A DNA stretch of 64,000 bases from Maricaulis alexandrii (GTDB lineage Bacteria > Pseudomonadota > Alphaproteobacteria > Caulobacterales > Maricaulaceae). The stretch covers positions 40,735 to 104,734 of the forward strand of contig NZ_SWKP01000011.1 in NCBI RefSeq assembly GCF_005871165.1. The letters run 5' to 3'. The position numbers and the translations under genes are program-made. Below the pieces are notes generated by a model. It made no database searches. It had not been told where the DNA came from and saw only the letters and a list, made by a program, of their open reading frames with translations. Below, piece by piece: positions 44,683 to 52,352 of this stretch. Each line of letters starts with the position of its first letter. Position 1 is the stretch's first letter.

Positions 44683-45332
44683 CACTGCACACCTCCCGGG
44701 GTCAGGACAACATGTTCCATCGCGCCCATGCCGGCCCAGTCATAGCGAAGCCGGATCGCGCCCGGCAGGCCTGCCTCACCTGCTGCCGTCAGGCGAAGAC
44801 GCCGGCTCCACACCGCGCCCTGCAATACGTCCAGCTCAACGCCCGACACATCGGAGACCAGCACGACTTCACTGTCCTGCGTCCGCGCGGTCGCATCGGG
44901 ATAGGCCCGGACCCGGCGGATCAGCGTGTCCTCGCGGACCAGGTATTCCACCCGCATCAGAGAACTGCGCGCCCGCAACAGGCCGGGATTGGCCCGGCCC
45001 CGGCGGGTCAGGACCAGAAGCACCCGCTCATCCCGGGCCAGATTGCCGGTCTGCCGGACACCGTCAGCATCGGCCGCGAAGACGGCGTGCTCGGGTGCGC
45101 CATGCGCATCGCGCACCGGGCGCAGCACGATCTGGCCGGCATCCTCGCGCAGAAGGGTGCGCAACCGGTCCAGCTGCGCCGTCCGGTCCAGCGCCTCGCG
45201 ATTGACCGCCTGCGCGCTCAGGCTCGACGACATCAGGGCCACGGAAATCGCGCCGATCACGGCAAAGACGAAGACCGACACCAGGACTTCAATGAGGGAG
45301 AAACCGCTCTCGGCGGTGACCGGCCGCGTCAT
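44682..45332 (-). CDS. gspJ: Minor pseudopilin GspJ
   Basis: This 216-residue protein has prepilin motif ESGFSLIEVLVSVFVFAVIG with glutamate at mature position 5. Then come GALQ-type helix residues, RTLLREDAGQIVLRPVRDAH and the beta-rich tip domain, including LLVLTRRGRANPG typical of GspJ. It binds GspI and GspK at the pseudopilus tip. It overlaps gspI by four bases. Confidence 0.92.
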   Translation of the reverse strand: MTRPVTAESGFSLIEVLVSVFVFAVIGAISVALMSSSLSAQAVNREALDRTAQLDRLRTLLREDAGQIVLRPVRDAHGAPEHAVFAADADGVRQTGNLARDERVLLVLTRRGRANPGLLRARSSLMRVEYLVREDTLIRRVRAYPDATARTQDSEVVLVSDVSGVELDVLQGAVWSRRLRLTAAGEAGLPGAIRLRYDWAGMGAMEHVVLTPGGVQ

Positions 45333-45688
45333 CCTTCCGCCCTCCGGAAGGTCGTGTACTCCGCCGCGACCCGCGTCTCACCGGCCTCGCGCACTTCCAG
45401 GTGCAGGCGCAGCAGGCCCGCATCATCGGTTCGCGCCACTTCCAGCGACCAGTCATAGGCCGTCCCGGCCAGTTCATACCGGCCCGAGCGCGAGGCCGGA
45501 CGGGCCGCGTCCAGCCATTGCAGATTGAGAATGTTTTCCGCCGCCAGCGCCGCCAGGCTGCCGCGCTCCACGGCCGCCGTATTGCGCGTCGTCGCACCGG
45601 TCATGTTGACCAGGGCGAGGCCCGCCACCGCCAGCACGGTCAGCGCCACCATCATCTCGATCAGGGAGAAACCGGTCTCGCGGGTCAT
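45329..45688 (-). CDS. gspI: Minor pseudopilin GspI
   Basis: This 119-residue protein starts MTRETGFSLIEMMVALTVLA, with a cleavage site after glycine 6 and glutamate at mature position 5. AAENILNLQWL near residue 45 matches the conserved GspI A-E-N block. It forms the tip trimer with GspJ and GspK. The start is fixed by the four-base overlap with gspH. Confidence 0.92.
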   Translation of the reverse strand: MTRETGFSLIEMMVALTVLAVAGLALVNMTGATTRNTAAVERGSLAALAAENILNLQWLDAARPASRSGRYELAGTAYDWSLEVARTDDAGLLRLHLEVREAGETRVAAEYTTFRRAEG

Positions 45689-46197
45689 GAGCGTCCGCCC
45701 TCGATCCGCTCCAGCCCGCCCCCGCCGGACCAGCCCAGCTCGGTCCAGCCGTCCGGGGTTTCCAGCCGCAGACGGAAGGGTTCGGTCAGCCCGGCCGGGT
45801 CGAACCAGATCGCCGGAATGCCGGCCGCGCCACCATCCGCCACCCAATACCCGTCCGCCACGTCGAGCCGCACGGCCTCATCCAGACGATGGGCTGACAG
45901 GGCGGGATGATCCCGCAACACCCACCAGCGCCGGTCGACATAGCGATGGAAGGCATAGGACTGCCCGCCCGCCTCCACCGACAGACCGACGGGCGAACCG
46001 GTCGCCACGGCCTCTTCGGCGGCTTGGTTGAGCCGCAGGGCCAGACGGTCCGTCTCGCGATCGAGCGGACGCGCCTGCGGCTGCAGGCTCAGCGTGATGG
46101 CAAAGGCGACGATGCCGAGGATCGACACGCCGACCAGGACCTCGATCAATGAGATCCCGGCATCACGCCGGTTGGTATCGGGCCGGCTGCAGGGCAT
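45685..46197 (-). CDS. gspH: Minor pseudopilin GspH
   Basis: This 170-residue protein has leader DAG followed by ISLIEVLVGVSILGIVAFAI, keeping glutamate at mature position 5. A GspH-type beta domain follows, with FHRYVDRRWWVLRDHPALSA and VADGYWVADGG. It has a 1-base overlap with the gspG stop and a four-base overlap with gspI. It bridges the major pseudopilin shaft and the tip complex. Confidence 0.9.
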   Translation of the reverse strand: MPCSRPDTNRRDAGISLIEVLVGVSILGIVAFAITLSLQPQARPLDRETDRLALRLNQAAEEAVATGSPVGLSVEAGGQSYAFHRYVDRRWWVLRDHPALSAHRLDEAVRLDVADGYWVADGGAAGIPAIWFDPAGLTEPFRLRLETPDGWTELGWSGGGGLERIEGGRS

Positions 46198-46652
46198 CAG
46201 CCCTGCCAGTTCCCGATATCGGCATTGAGGCCCTCACCGCCTTCGCGGCCATCGGCACCGAGCGAATAGATGTCGATCATGCCATGCTGGCCGGGATAGG
46301 CGTACTGGTAGGGATTGCCCCAGGGGTCGTCCTGCAGCCGGCGGACATAGCCACCCTCGCGGAAATTGACGGCATCGCGCGGCGCTTCCACCAGGGCCTG
46401 CAAGCCCTGTTCGGAGGTCGGATATTCGCGCATGTCCAGCCGGTAGGCATCCAGCGCCTGTTCCAGCGTGGCAATGTCGGTGCGCGCCTTCTGCAGCATG
46501 GCCTGGTCCTGCGCCGGCAGGACGTTGAGCAGCACGATCGTGCCCATGATGCCGATGATCACCACGGCGATCATGATCTCCAGCAGCGAGAAACCGGCTT
46601 CGCTGTCGGTCTCGTCGTCACGGATAGAAGGGTTTGCGAGCGGGTCGGTCAT
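46197..46652 (-). CDS. gspG: Major pseudopilin GspG
   Basis: This 151-residue major pseudopilin has a long acidic leader (MTDPLANPSIRDDETDSEAG) before FSLLEIMIAVVIIGIMGTIV. The family-defining segment includes DAYRLDMREYPTSEQGLQAL and DDPWGNPYQYAYPG. The calcium-site region near SLGADGREGGEGLNADIGNW is conserved. The leader is longer than the typical 5-10 residues. The start at 46652 is used because it follows gspF by ten bases. Confidence 0.95.
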   Translation of the reverse strand: MTDPLANPSIRDDETDSEAGFSLLEIMIAVVIIGIMGTIVLLNVLPAQDQAMLQKARTDIATLEQALDAYRLDMREYPTSEQGLQALVEAPRDAVNFREGGYVRRLQDDPWGNPYQYAYPGQHGMIDIYSLGADGREGGEGLNADIGNWQG

Positions 46653-46662
46653 CGACGCCTCC

Positions 46663-47901
46663 CTAGCCAAGAGCCAAAGTGTTGAGTTGCAGGATGGGCA
46701 GGAGGATGGAGAGCACGATCACCACCACCACACCGCCCAGAACCAGGATGATGCCCGGCTCGAGAAGATTGAGTCCGACGCTCACCGCGCCGTCGATATC
46801 CTGTTCCAGCTGATCGGCGGAGCGGCGGAACATCTCGCCCAGCGCCCCGGAGCGTTCCCCGGCCGCGACCATGAACAGCATCAGGGCCGGAAAGACACGG
46901 CTGGCCTGGAGCGCATCGGACAGGCCGCGCCCGGTCTCCACATCCGCCTTCACCTTTTCCACCGTCTGCCGGAAGGCCAGATTGCCCGTCGCCCGCGCCG
47001 CCGCCTGCAGCGCGTCGGGCAGGACCGATCCCGCCTCGATCAGGATACCCATCGTGCGGGCAAAGCGCGCCGCCTCGACCTGGCGCAGGAAACCGCCCAG
47101 CAGCGGCAGGCGCATCATCACGCCGTCAAACCCGGTCCGGACCGATGCCTGGCGCAGGGCCAGCATGGCGCCGATCACCAGCGCCGCCCCGCCCGCCAGC
47201 AGAAAGGGCCAGCTCGCCAGGAGACCGGCGGAGAGACTGATCATGATCCGGGTCAGCAGCGGCAGCGCCATCCCCATTCCGGTGAACTGGTCGGCAATCT
47301 TCGGCACGACGAAGGTCATCAACAGCATGACCACACCCAGCGCCACGACAGAGAGAACCACCGGATAAACCAGCGCCCCGGTGATGCGGTTTTTCACCGC
47401 CTCTTCCTTTTCCAGATAGTCCGCCAGCCGGGCCAGCACGGCCTCCAGCCCGCCGGCCTGTTCCCCGGCCGCGACCATGGCCCGGTAGACCGCCGGGAAG
47501 GAGCGCGGATAGGCCTTCATCGCGTCGGACAGGCGTTCGCCCTCGCTGACCCGCGCCCGGACTGCCGACAGGACGCGCTTCATGTGGTGCCGCCCGCCCT
47601 GTTCGGCCAGCAGGCCCAGGGTCTCGGCAATCGGCATGCCGGCCCCGATCAGGCTCGACATCTGGCGCGTCACCAGCATCAGTTCGCGGCCGGACAGGTC
47701 CTGGGCGCGCAGGCGCTCCATCAGGCTGGCGCCGTCATCCGCCTGCGCGGACATTTTGCGGCCTTCCGCCGAGCGCAGGGCCAGCGGTGCCATTTCCCGG
47801 CTGCGCAGTTCGCGCCGGGCGGCGTATTCACTGTCCGCCGTGATCAGGCCCTTCGACTTGCGGCCGCGCGCGTCCAGCGCCTCGTACTCAAAGGCCGGCA
47901 T
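46663..47901 (-). CDS. gspF: Type II secretion system inner-membrane protein GspF
   Basis: This 412-residue platform protein starts MPAFEYEALDARGRKSKGLI. It has two repeated cytoplasmic GspF domains, each followed by membrane helices; LIGAGMPIAETLGLLAEQGG and LIEAGSVLPDALQAAARATG are the paired signatures. The last membrane span is EPGIILVLGGVVVVIVLSIL. It is the rotor-like platform partner of GspE. It overlaps gspE by 14 bases. Confidence 0.95.
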   Translation of the reverse strand: MPAFEYEALDARGRKSKGLITADSEYAARRELRSREMAPLALRSAEGRKMSAQADDGASLMERLRAQDLSGRELMLVTRQMSSLIGAGMPIAETLGLLAEQGGRHHMKRVLSAVRARVSEGERLSDAMKAYPRSFPAVYRAMVAAGEQAGGLEAVLARLADYLEKEEAVKNRITGALVYPVVLSVVALGVVMLLMTFVVPKIADQFTGMGMALPLLTRIMISLSAGLLASWPFLLAGGAALVIGAMLALRQASVRTGFDGVMMRLPLLGGFLRQVEAARFARTMGILIEAGSVLPDALQAAARATGNLAFRQTVEKVKADVETGRGLSDALQASRVFPALMLFMVAAGERSGALGEMFRRSADQLEQDIDGAVSVGLNLLEPGIILVLGGVVVVIVLSILLPILQLNTLALG

Positions 47902-49375
47902 CGCGGCCCTCCTCGCGGCTCACCCGCAGGACTTCCGAGAGCGGTGTCGTGCCCGCCAGCACCAGGTCCACCCCGTTCTGGAACAGGGTCTTGCGCCGGG
48001 CGAAGGCGTGGCCGGCCATCTCGCTCTCGCGGGCGCCGTCATGGATCTGCTTGCGCAGCCCGTCATCGACCATGACGAGTTCATAGACCCCGGTCCGCCC
48101 GTCAAACCCGGTCTGTTTGCACTGCGGACACCCCGTCGGACGATACAGGGTCACATCGCTGCGCCCGGTCAGGCCCAACAGGTCCAGCTCGGCGGCGTCC
48201 GGCGTGTAGGCTTCGCGGCAATGCGCGCACAGGCGGCGCACCAGGCGCTGGGCGATGATCGCCGTCAGCGTCGAGGCCAGGAGATAGCTTTCCACCCCCA
48301 TGTCGCGCAGGCGGGCAATCGCGGCGACAGCGGAATTCGTGTGCACGGTGGACAGGACGAGGTGACCGGTCAGCGAGGCCTGGACAGCGATCTGCGCTGT
48401 CTCGCCATCGCGGATCTCGCCGACCATGACGATGTCCGGGTCCTGGCGCAGGATGGCGCGCAGGCCGGCCGCGAAAGTCATGCCGACCTTGGCATTGACC
48501 TGGGTCTGGCCAACCCCGTCGATGGCGTATTCCACCGGATCCTCGACGGTGAGGATATTGCGGGTTTCCTCATTGAGCAGGTTCAGCCCGGCATACAGCG
48601 TGGTGGTCTTGCCCGCACCGGTCGGACCGGTGACCAGGATGATGCCATTGGGCTGGGCCAGCGCCTTGCGCAGATCGGCCAGCACGCCCTCCGGCATGCC
48701 CAGATCCTCCAACCGGAAACGGGCCTGGGAATTGTCCAGCAGACGCAGCACGACCCGTTCGCCATGCCGCGACGGCAGGGTGGAAACACGGACATCCACC
48801 GACTGTCCGCCCAGCGTGATCGAGAGTCGGCCATCCTGGGGGATGCGTTTTTCGGCGATATCCAGGCGCGCCATCACCTTGATGCGCGAGACCAGCGGTG
48901 CAGCCAGGCGCGGTGAGACCGAGACGGTCTCATGCAGCACACCATCGACGCGATAGCGGATCGAGACGCGGTCCTCGAAGGGTTCGACATGGATGTCCGA
49001 GGCGGCGGTTCGCACGGCTTCGGCGATCATGCCATTGATCAGGCGGATGATCGGCGCGTCGGAGGCACTGTCGAGCAGATCCTCGGTGCGCGGCATTTCA
49101 TCGATCAACCGGCTCAGGCTTTCGCCCGCCTCATGATCCGCCGTCTCGGTATCCGCCCCCAGCGCGTCATAGGCATAGATGTCCGACAGCGCCTTGTCGA
49201 AAGCGGCCGGATCGCACTGGACCACGGGATGGCTGGCACCGACGACGCGGCGCACATCCATCAGGCCCAGCCGGTCGCCATCACTGCGCAGCAGGAAGGC
49301 CGGACTGTCTCCGGGCCGGAAGGCAACGCCCTTGCGGCGCGCAAAGGCGTAGGGGACAGGGGTCTCACTCGCCAT
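47888..49375 (-). CDS. gspE: Type II secretion ATPase GspE
   Basis: This 495-residue ATPase has an N-terminal GspL-binding domain, Walker A GPTGAGKT at residues 250-257, an Asp box VGEIRDGETAQIAVQASLTG and a histidine box LVLSTVHTNSAVAAIARLRD. The zinc-binding tetracysteine motif is LCAHCREAYTPD plus GCPQCKQTGFDG, diagnostic for GspE/PilB-type motors. The 11-base overlap with gspD and the ATG at 49375 fix the start. It drives pseudopilus assembly. Confidence 0.96.
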   Translation of the reverse strand: MASETPVPYAFARRKGVAFRPGDSPAFLLRSDGDRLGLMDVRRVVGASHPVVQCDPAAFDKALSDIYAYDALGADTETADHEAGESLSRLIDEMPRTEDLLDSASDAPIIRLINGMIAEAVRTAASDIHVEPFEDRVSIRYRVDGVLHETVSVSPRLAAPLVSRIKVMARLDIAEKRIPQDGRLSITLGGQSVDVRVSTLPSRHGERVVLRLLDNSQARFRLEDLGMPEGVLADLRKALAQPNGIILVTGPTGAGKTTTLYAGLNLLNEETRNILTVEDPVEYAIDGVGQTQVNAKVGMTFAAGLRAILRQDPDIVMVGEIRDGETAQIAVQASLTGHLVLSTVHTNSAVAAIARLRDMGVESYLLASTLTAIIAQRLVRRLCAHCREAYTPDAAELDLLGLTGRSDVTLYRPTGCPQCKQTGFDGRTGVYELVMVDDGLRKQIHDGARESEMAGHAFARRKTLFQNGVDLVLAGTTPLSEVLRVSREEGRDAGL

Positions 49376-51323
49376 TCGCGGTGTCACCCTGCGACGTCTC
49401 CGTCATCATCATCTCGACAATGGATTCCAGCGAGCTTGTGCCCGTCTCCGAGCCCTGGATCTGCTGGTTGCGGATATAGTCATAGCGATTGCTGGTGACG
49501 GCCCGCATGTCCGCCTCGTCGCGGATGATGGTCGGGCGGATGAAGACCATGAGATTGGTGCGACGGGTTTCCGTGCCCTCGGAACGGAAAAGACGGCCCA
49601 CGCCCGGCACCCGCGACAGGCCCGGCACGCCGGACGTGGTGTCATTCTCGTCCTGCTGGATCAGCCCGCCCAACACGATGATCTCGCCATTGTCGGCCAG
49701 CACGGTCGTGTTGACCGAGCGCTTGTTGGTGATCAGGTCGGAACTGCCGGCGGTCACGGCCCCGGCCACGGAAGAGACTTCCTGTTCGATCAGGAGGCGC
49801 ACCGTATTGCCCTCGGTGATCTGCGGCCGCACGACCAGGCGCACCCCCACTTCCTGACGGTCGACCGTGCGGAAGGGGTTGGAATTGTCGGCGCTGAGCA
49901 CTTCGCCCGTGGTCACCGGGATTTCCTGGCCCGACAGGAAGGAGGCTTCCTCATTGTCCAGCGCCAGGATGGACGGCGTCGCCAGGACATCGGAATTCAC
50001 ATCGCTTTCGACCGCGTTGAGCACCAGGCCGAACAAATTGCCATTGCCGTTCTGACCGCCAAAGCCCAGCGTGCCACCGGAGGCATTCAGCAGGGAGTTC
50101 AGCGCCGCCGTGCGCAGGGTCTCGTTGAAGGAACTCTCATCATCGCCCGGCGAGGCGATCGCCCCGGTCAGGGCCAGCAGGTCCGGCGTGTTGGAGCCGA
50201 AGCGGGTCATCGCCAGCGGCGCATCGCCCTCACCCCCGGCCAGCAGCATCTGCACGCCCAGCTCCTGGGCCACCGTGTCGGACATTTCCACGATGATGCC
50301 CTCGACCAGGACTTGCGGGCGGCGCGTATCGAGCTGGCGGATGACCAGTTCCAGTTCGCGCTGCACATCCGGATCAGCATTGATCACCAGGGCATTGCTG
50401 GGCGCGTGATAGGACACCGACGGACGGCGCGATTGCGTATCGTCCTCGGTCAGGCTTTCCACCACCTGTTCCAGGATCGGCAGGAGATCCTCGCCATCGG
50501 CGTGATTGAGATGGATCACGCGGAAGCCCTGGCTGGACCGGCTGACACCGTCCACGCGGCGGATCAGGGCGACCATGTCCGACACGGACTGGCGATTGCC
50601 CCGCAGCACGATCGTGTTGGAGGCCGGGATCGGGGCCAGGGTGACATTGAAGACCGTGTCGTCCTCACCGGCCGAATTGCGCGTGCGCATCGTCTGCAGG
50701 ATGCGTGTCATTTCGGCGGCGGAGACATTGGACAGCTCGACCATTTCCACCACGGACGTATCGCGGTCCAGATCCCGCAGGACCTGGCGGATACGGCTGA
50801 CATTCTCGGCATAGTCGACAATCACCAGGGCCTGGCCGTCCTCGGCAGCGTTCACGAAACCGGTCTGGGAGACCATCGGGCGCACCACGCCCAGCGCATC
50901 GCGCGTGCCGGCATGGTTCAACCGCACCACGGCGGTGACATACTGGTCGCCGCGAACATCGGAATTGACCGGGCTGGACGTACGGGCGCCCGCCTGTTCC
51001 GGCACGATCTGATAGGCGCCGGACGCGGTCGGCACGACCGCAAACCCGTGTACCCGCATGGTCGACAGGAAGACCTGGAAATACTGCTCCGGCGAGAGCG
51101 GCGTCTGCGAGGTGATGGTCACCCGGCCGCGCACATTCGGATCGACGATGAAGGTATAGCCGGTGACAGCGGACACATCATCGATCACGGCCTGGATCTC
51201 GGCCTGGTTGAAATTGACCACCTGGTCCTGGGCCTGCGCCGGCAGGCTGACGGTCACGGCCGGCACGAGCGCCAGGGCCAGCGCCAGCATCGGCGCAGTC
51301 AGGTGTCGGAGAAAATCACGCAT
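49365..51323 (-). CDS. gspD: Type II secretion outer-membrane secretin GspD
   Basis: This 652-residue secretin has a signal peptide (LTAPMLALALALVPAVTVSL). N0 is VVNFNQAEIQAVIDDVSAVT, then N1-N3 domains appear as repeats around DALGVVRPMVSQ, MVALIRRVDGVSRSSQGFRV and LVIRQLDTRRPQVLVEGII. The secretin domain has VNTTVLADNGEIIVLGGLIQ and PGLSRVPGVGRLFRSEGTET. It has a short C-terminal extension rather than a full S-domain, so how it reaches the outer membrane is open. It overlaps gspC by one base. Confidence 0.96.
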   Translation of the reverse strand: MRDFLRHLTAPMLALALALVPAVTVSLPAQAQDQVVNFNQAEIQAVIDDVSAVTGYTFIVDPNVRGRVTITSQTPLSPEQYFQVFLSTMRVHGFAVVPTASGAYQIVPEQAGARTSSPVNSDVRGDQYVTAVVRLNHAGTRDALGVVRPMVSQTGFVNAAEDGQALVIVDYAENVSRIRQVLRDLDRDTSVVEMVELSNVSAAEMTRILQTMRTRNSAGEDDTVFNVTLAPIPASNTIVLRGNRQSVSDMVALIRRVDGVSRSSQGFRVIHLNHADGEDLLPILEQVVESLTEDDTQSRRPSVSYHAPSNALVINADPDVQRELELVIRQLDTRRPQVLVEGIIVEMSDTVAQELGVQMLLAGGEGDAPLAMTRFGSNTPDLLALTGAIASPGDDESSFNETLRTAALNSLLNASGGTLGFGGQNGNGNLFGLVLNAVESDVNSDVLATPSILALDNEEASFLSGQEIPVTTGEVLSADNSNPFRTVDRQEVGVRLVVRPQITEGNTVRLLIEQEVSSVAGAVTAGSSDLITNKRSVNTTVLADNGEIIVLGGLIQQDENDTTSGVPGLSRVPGVGRLFRSEGTETRRTNLMVFIRPTIIRDEADMRAVTSNRYDYIRNQQIQGSETGTSSLESIVEMMMTETSQGDTANGE

Positions 51324-52153
51324 CAGGGCAGTTCCACTTGCACACTGAGGGGCAGGCCGCCCCGGTTGATGGTCAGCGCGACGCGGTCTTCCCCCCGCAG
51401 CCGGGCAAATTCGGCACCCAGATCGGAAATCTCCGAGACCGGGCGGTCATTGATGGCGGTCAATACATCCCCGTTGCGCACGCCCAGGGCGGCCAGAACG
51501 GTCGGGCTGCCCTCGCTGACGCGATAGCCGGTCACCCGACCCGCTTCGCGCACAGGTTCGGCCCGAAACAGGCCGGCAATCATTTCGCCCCCATTGGCGG
51601 CAGGCGCCGTGGTCTCGGTGCGACGCGAGACAGCGCGGCCGGCCCCGCCATCCTCATCGCGCAGATAGAGGGACTCGATGACACCGCGGCGCTCGATCAG
51701 GACATGGTCGACATGCACTTCATCCAGCCTCACACCGTCCAGAATGCTCTGTCCGGCGGCGAAGAAGCGCTGGCGATTGTCCGGGGTCTGGATGATGGCG
51801 CCACCGCTGTCCGGCGTGGCGCCGCGGCGGATGCCGCGAAGCGTCAGGTTGAGCTGGGTTTCCTGCACGCTCGACCGGTCGGCCTCGGCTGGGGCCGCGC
51901 CCAGGCGCCGGTCGGCAAACAGGTCGGTTTCACGCAGGCGGGACAGATCGGCGACATAGGCCGGGGCCCGAACAGCCAGGCGATTGCCACTGGCATCCTG
52001 CTGGAAATCAGCCGCGCTGGCGCCAAAGGCGATGAGCCAGATCAGACGGGCAAGAATGAAGGTGAGACCGGCCAGGAGGGCGAGCTCGGCCAGGCGGACA
52101 CCCAGCCGCACGGACCGCGGCACGGATGCGTTCCCCGGCTGCTTGGCCGTCAT
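51323..52153 (-). CDS. gspC: Type II secretion protein GspC with C-terminal PDZ domain
   Basis: This 276-residue protein has a membrane helix near the N-terminus (LLAGLTFILARLIWLIAFGA), a periplasmic homology region with LNLTLRGIRRGATPDSGGAI and a C-terminal PDZ domain (GYRVSEGSPTVLAALGVRNG and INDRPVSEISDL). GspC connects the inner-membrane platform to the secretin and helps choose substrates. The start at 52153 has AGG about eight bases upstream; an ATG at 52171 would add six residues. It begins the gspC-N operon. Confidence 0.93.
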   Translation of the reverse strand: MTAKQPGNASVPRSVRLGVRLAELALLAGLTFILARLIWLIAFGASAADFQQDASGNRLAVRAPAYVADLSRLRETDLFADRRLGAAPAEADRSSVQETQLNLTLRGIRRGATPDSGGAIIQTPDNRQRFFAAGQSILDGVRLDEVHVDHVLIERRGVIESLYLRDEDGGAGRAVSRRTETTAPAANGGEMIAGLFRAEPVREAGRVTGYRVSEGSPTVLAALGVRNGDVLTAINDRPVSEISDLGAEFARLRGEDRVALTINRGGLPLSVQVELP

Positions 52154-52311
52154 TGTCCGTGCCTGCGTCATTGACCCGCTTGTCCGCCCTAATTGAAAAC
52201 CGATGACATTCAACCCTAGAGAGAGCGTTAGTACCATCAGTAACAGGCTGTGCGATACACTCGGCCTACGTCAGTTTTGCGACGTTTCGGGAATATTCGT
52301 GTGACGATTTC

Positions 52312-52339
52312 AACGGGGCGGACCGAAAGGCCCGCCCCG
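52312..52339 (-). terminator. Stem-loop after the TonB-dependent receptor gene
   Basis: A 9-base GC-rich stem (52312-52320 with 52331-52339) lies 14 bases after the receptor stop. There is no T-run behind it, so it may only partly stop transcription into gspC, or stabilise the mRNA end. Confidence 0.45.
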
Positions 52340-52352
52340 TCGCAGTATCGTC

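Noticed and set aside
52154..52311. Pho box before gspC
   Set aside because: Only isolated 7-mers (ATGTCAT, CTGTTAC) were found without a partner at 11 bases, so I do not claim phosphate control at gspC's own promoter.
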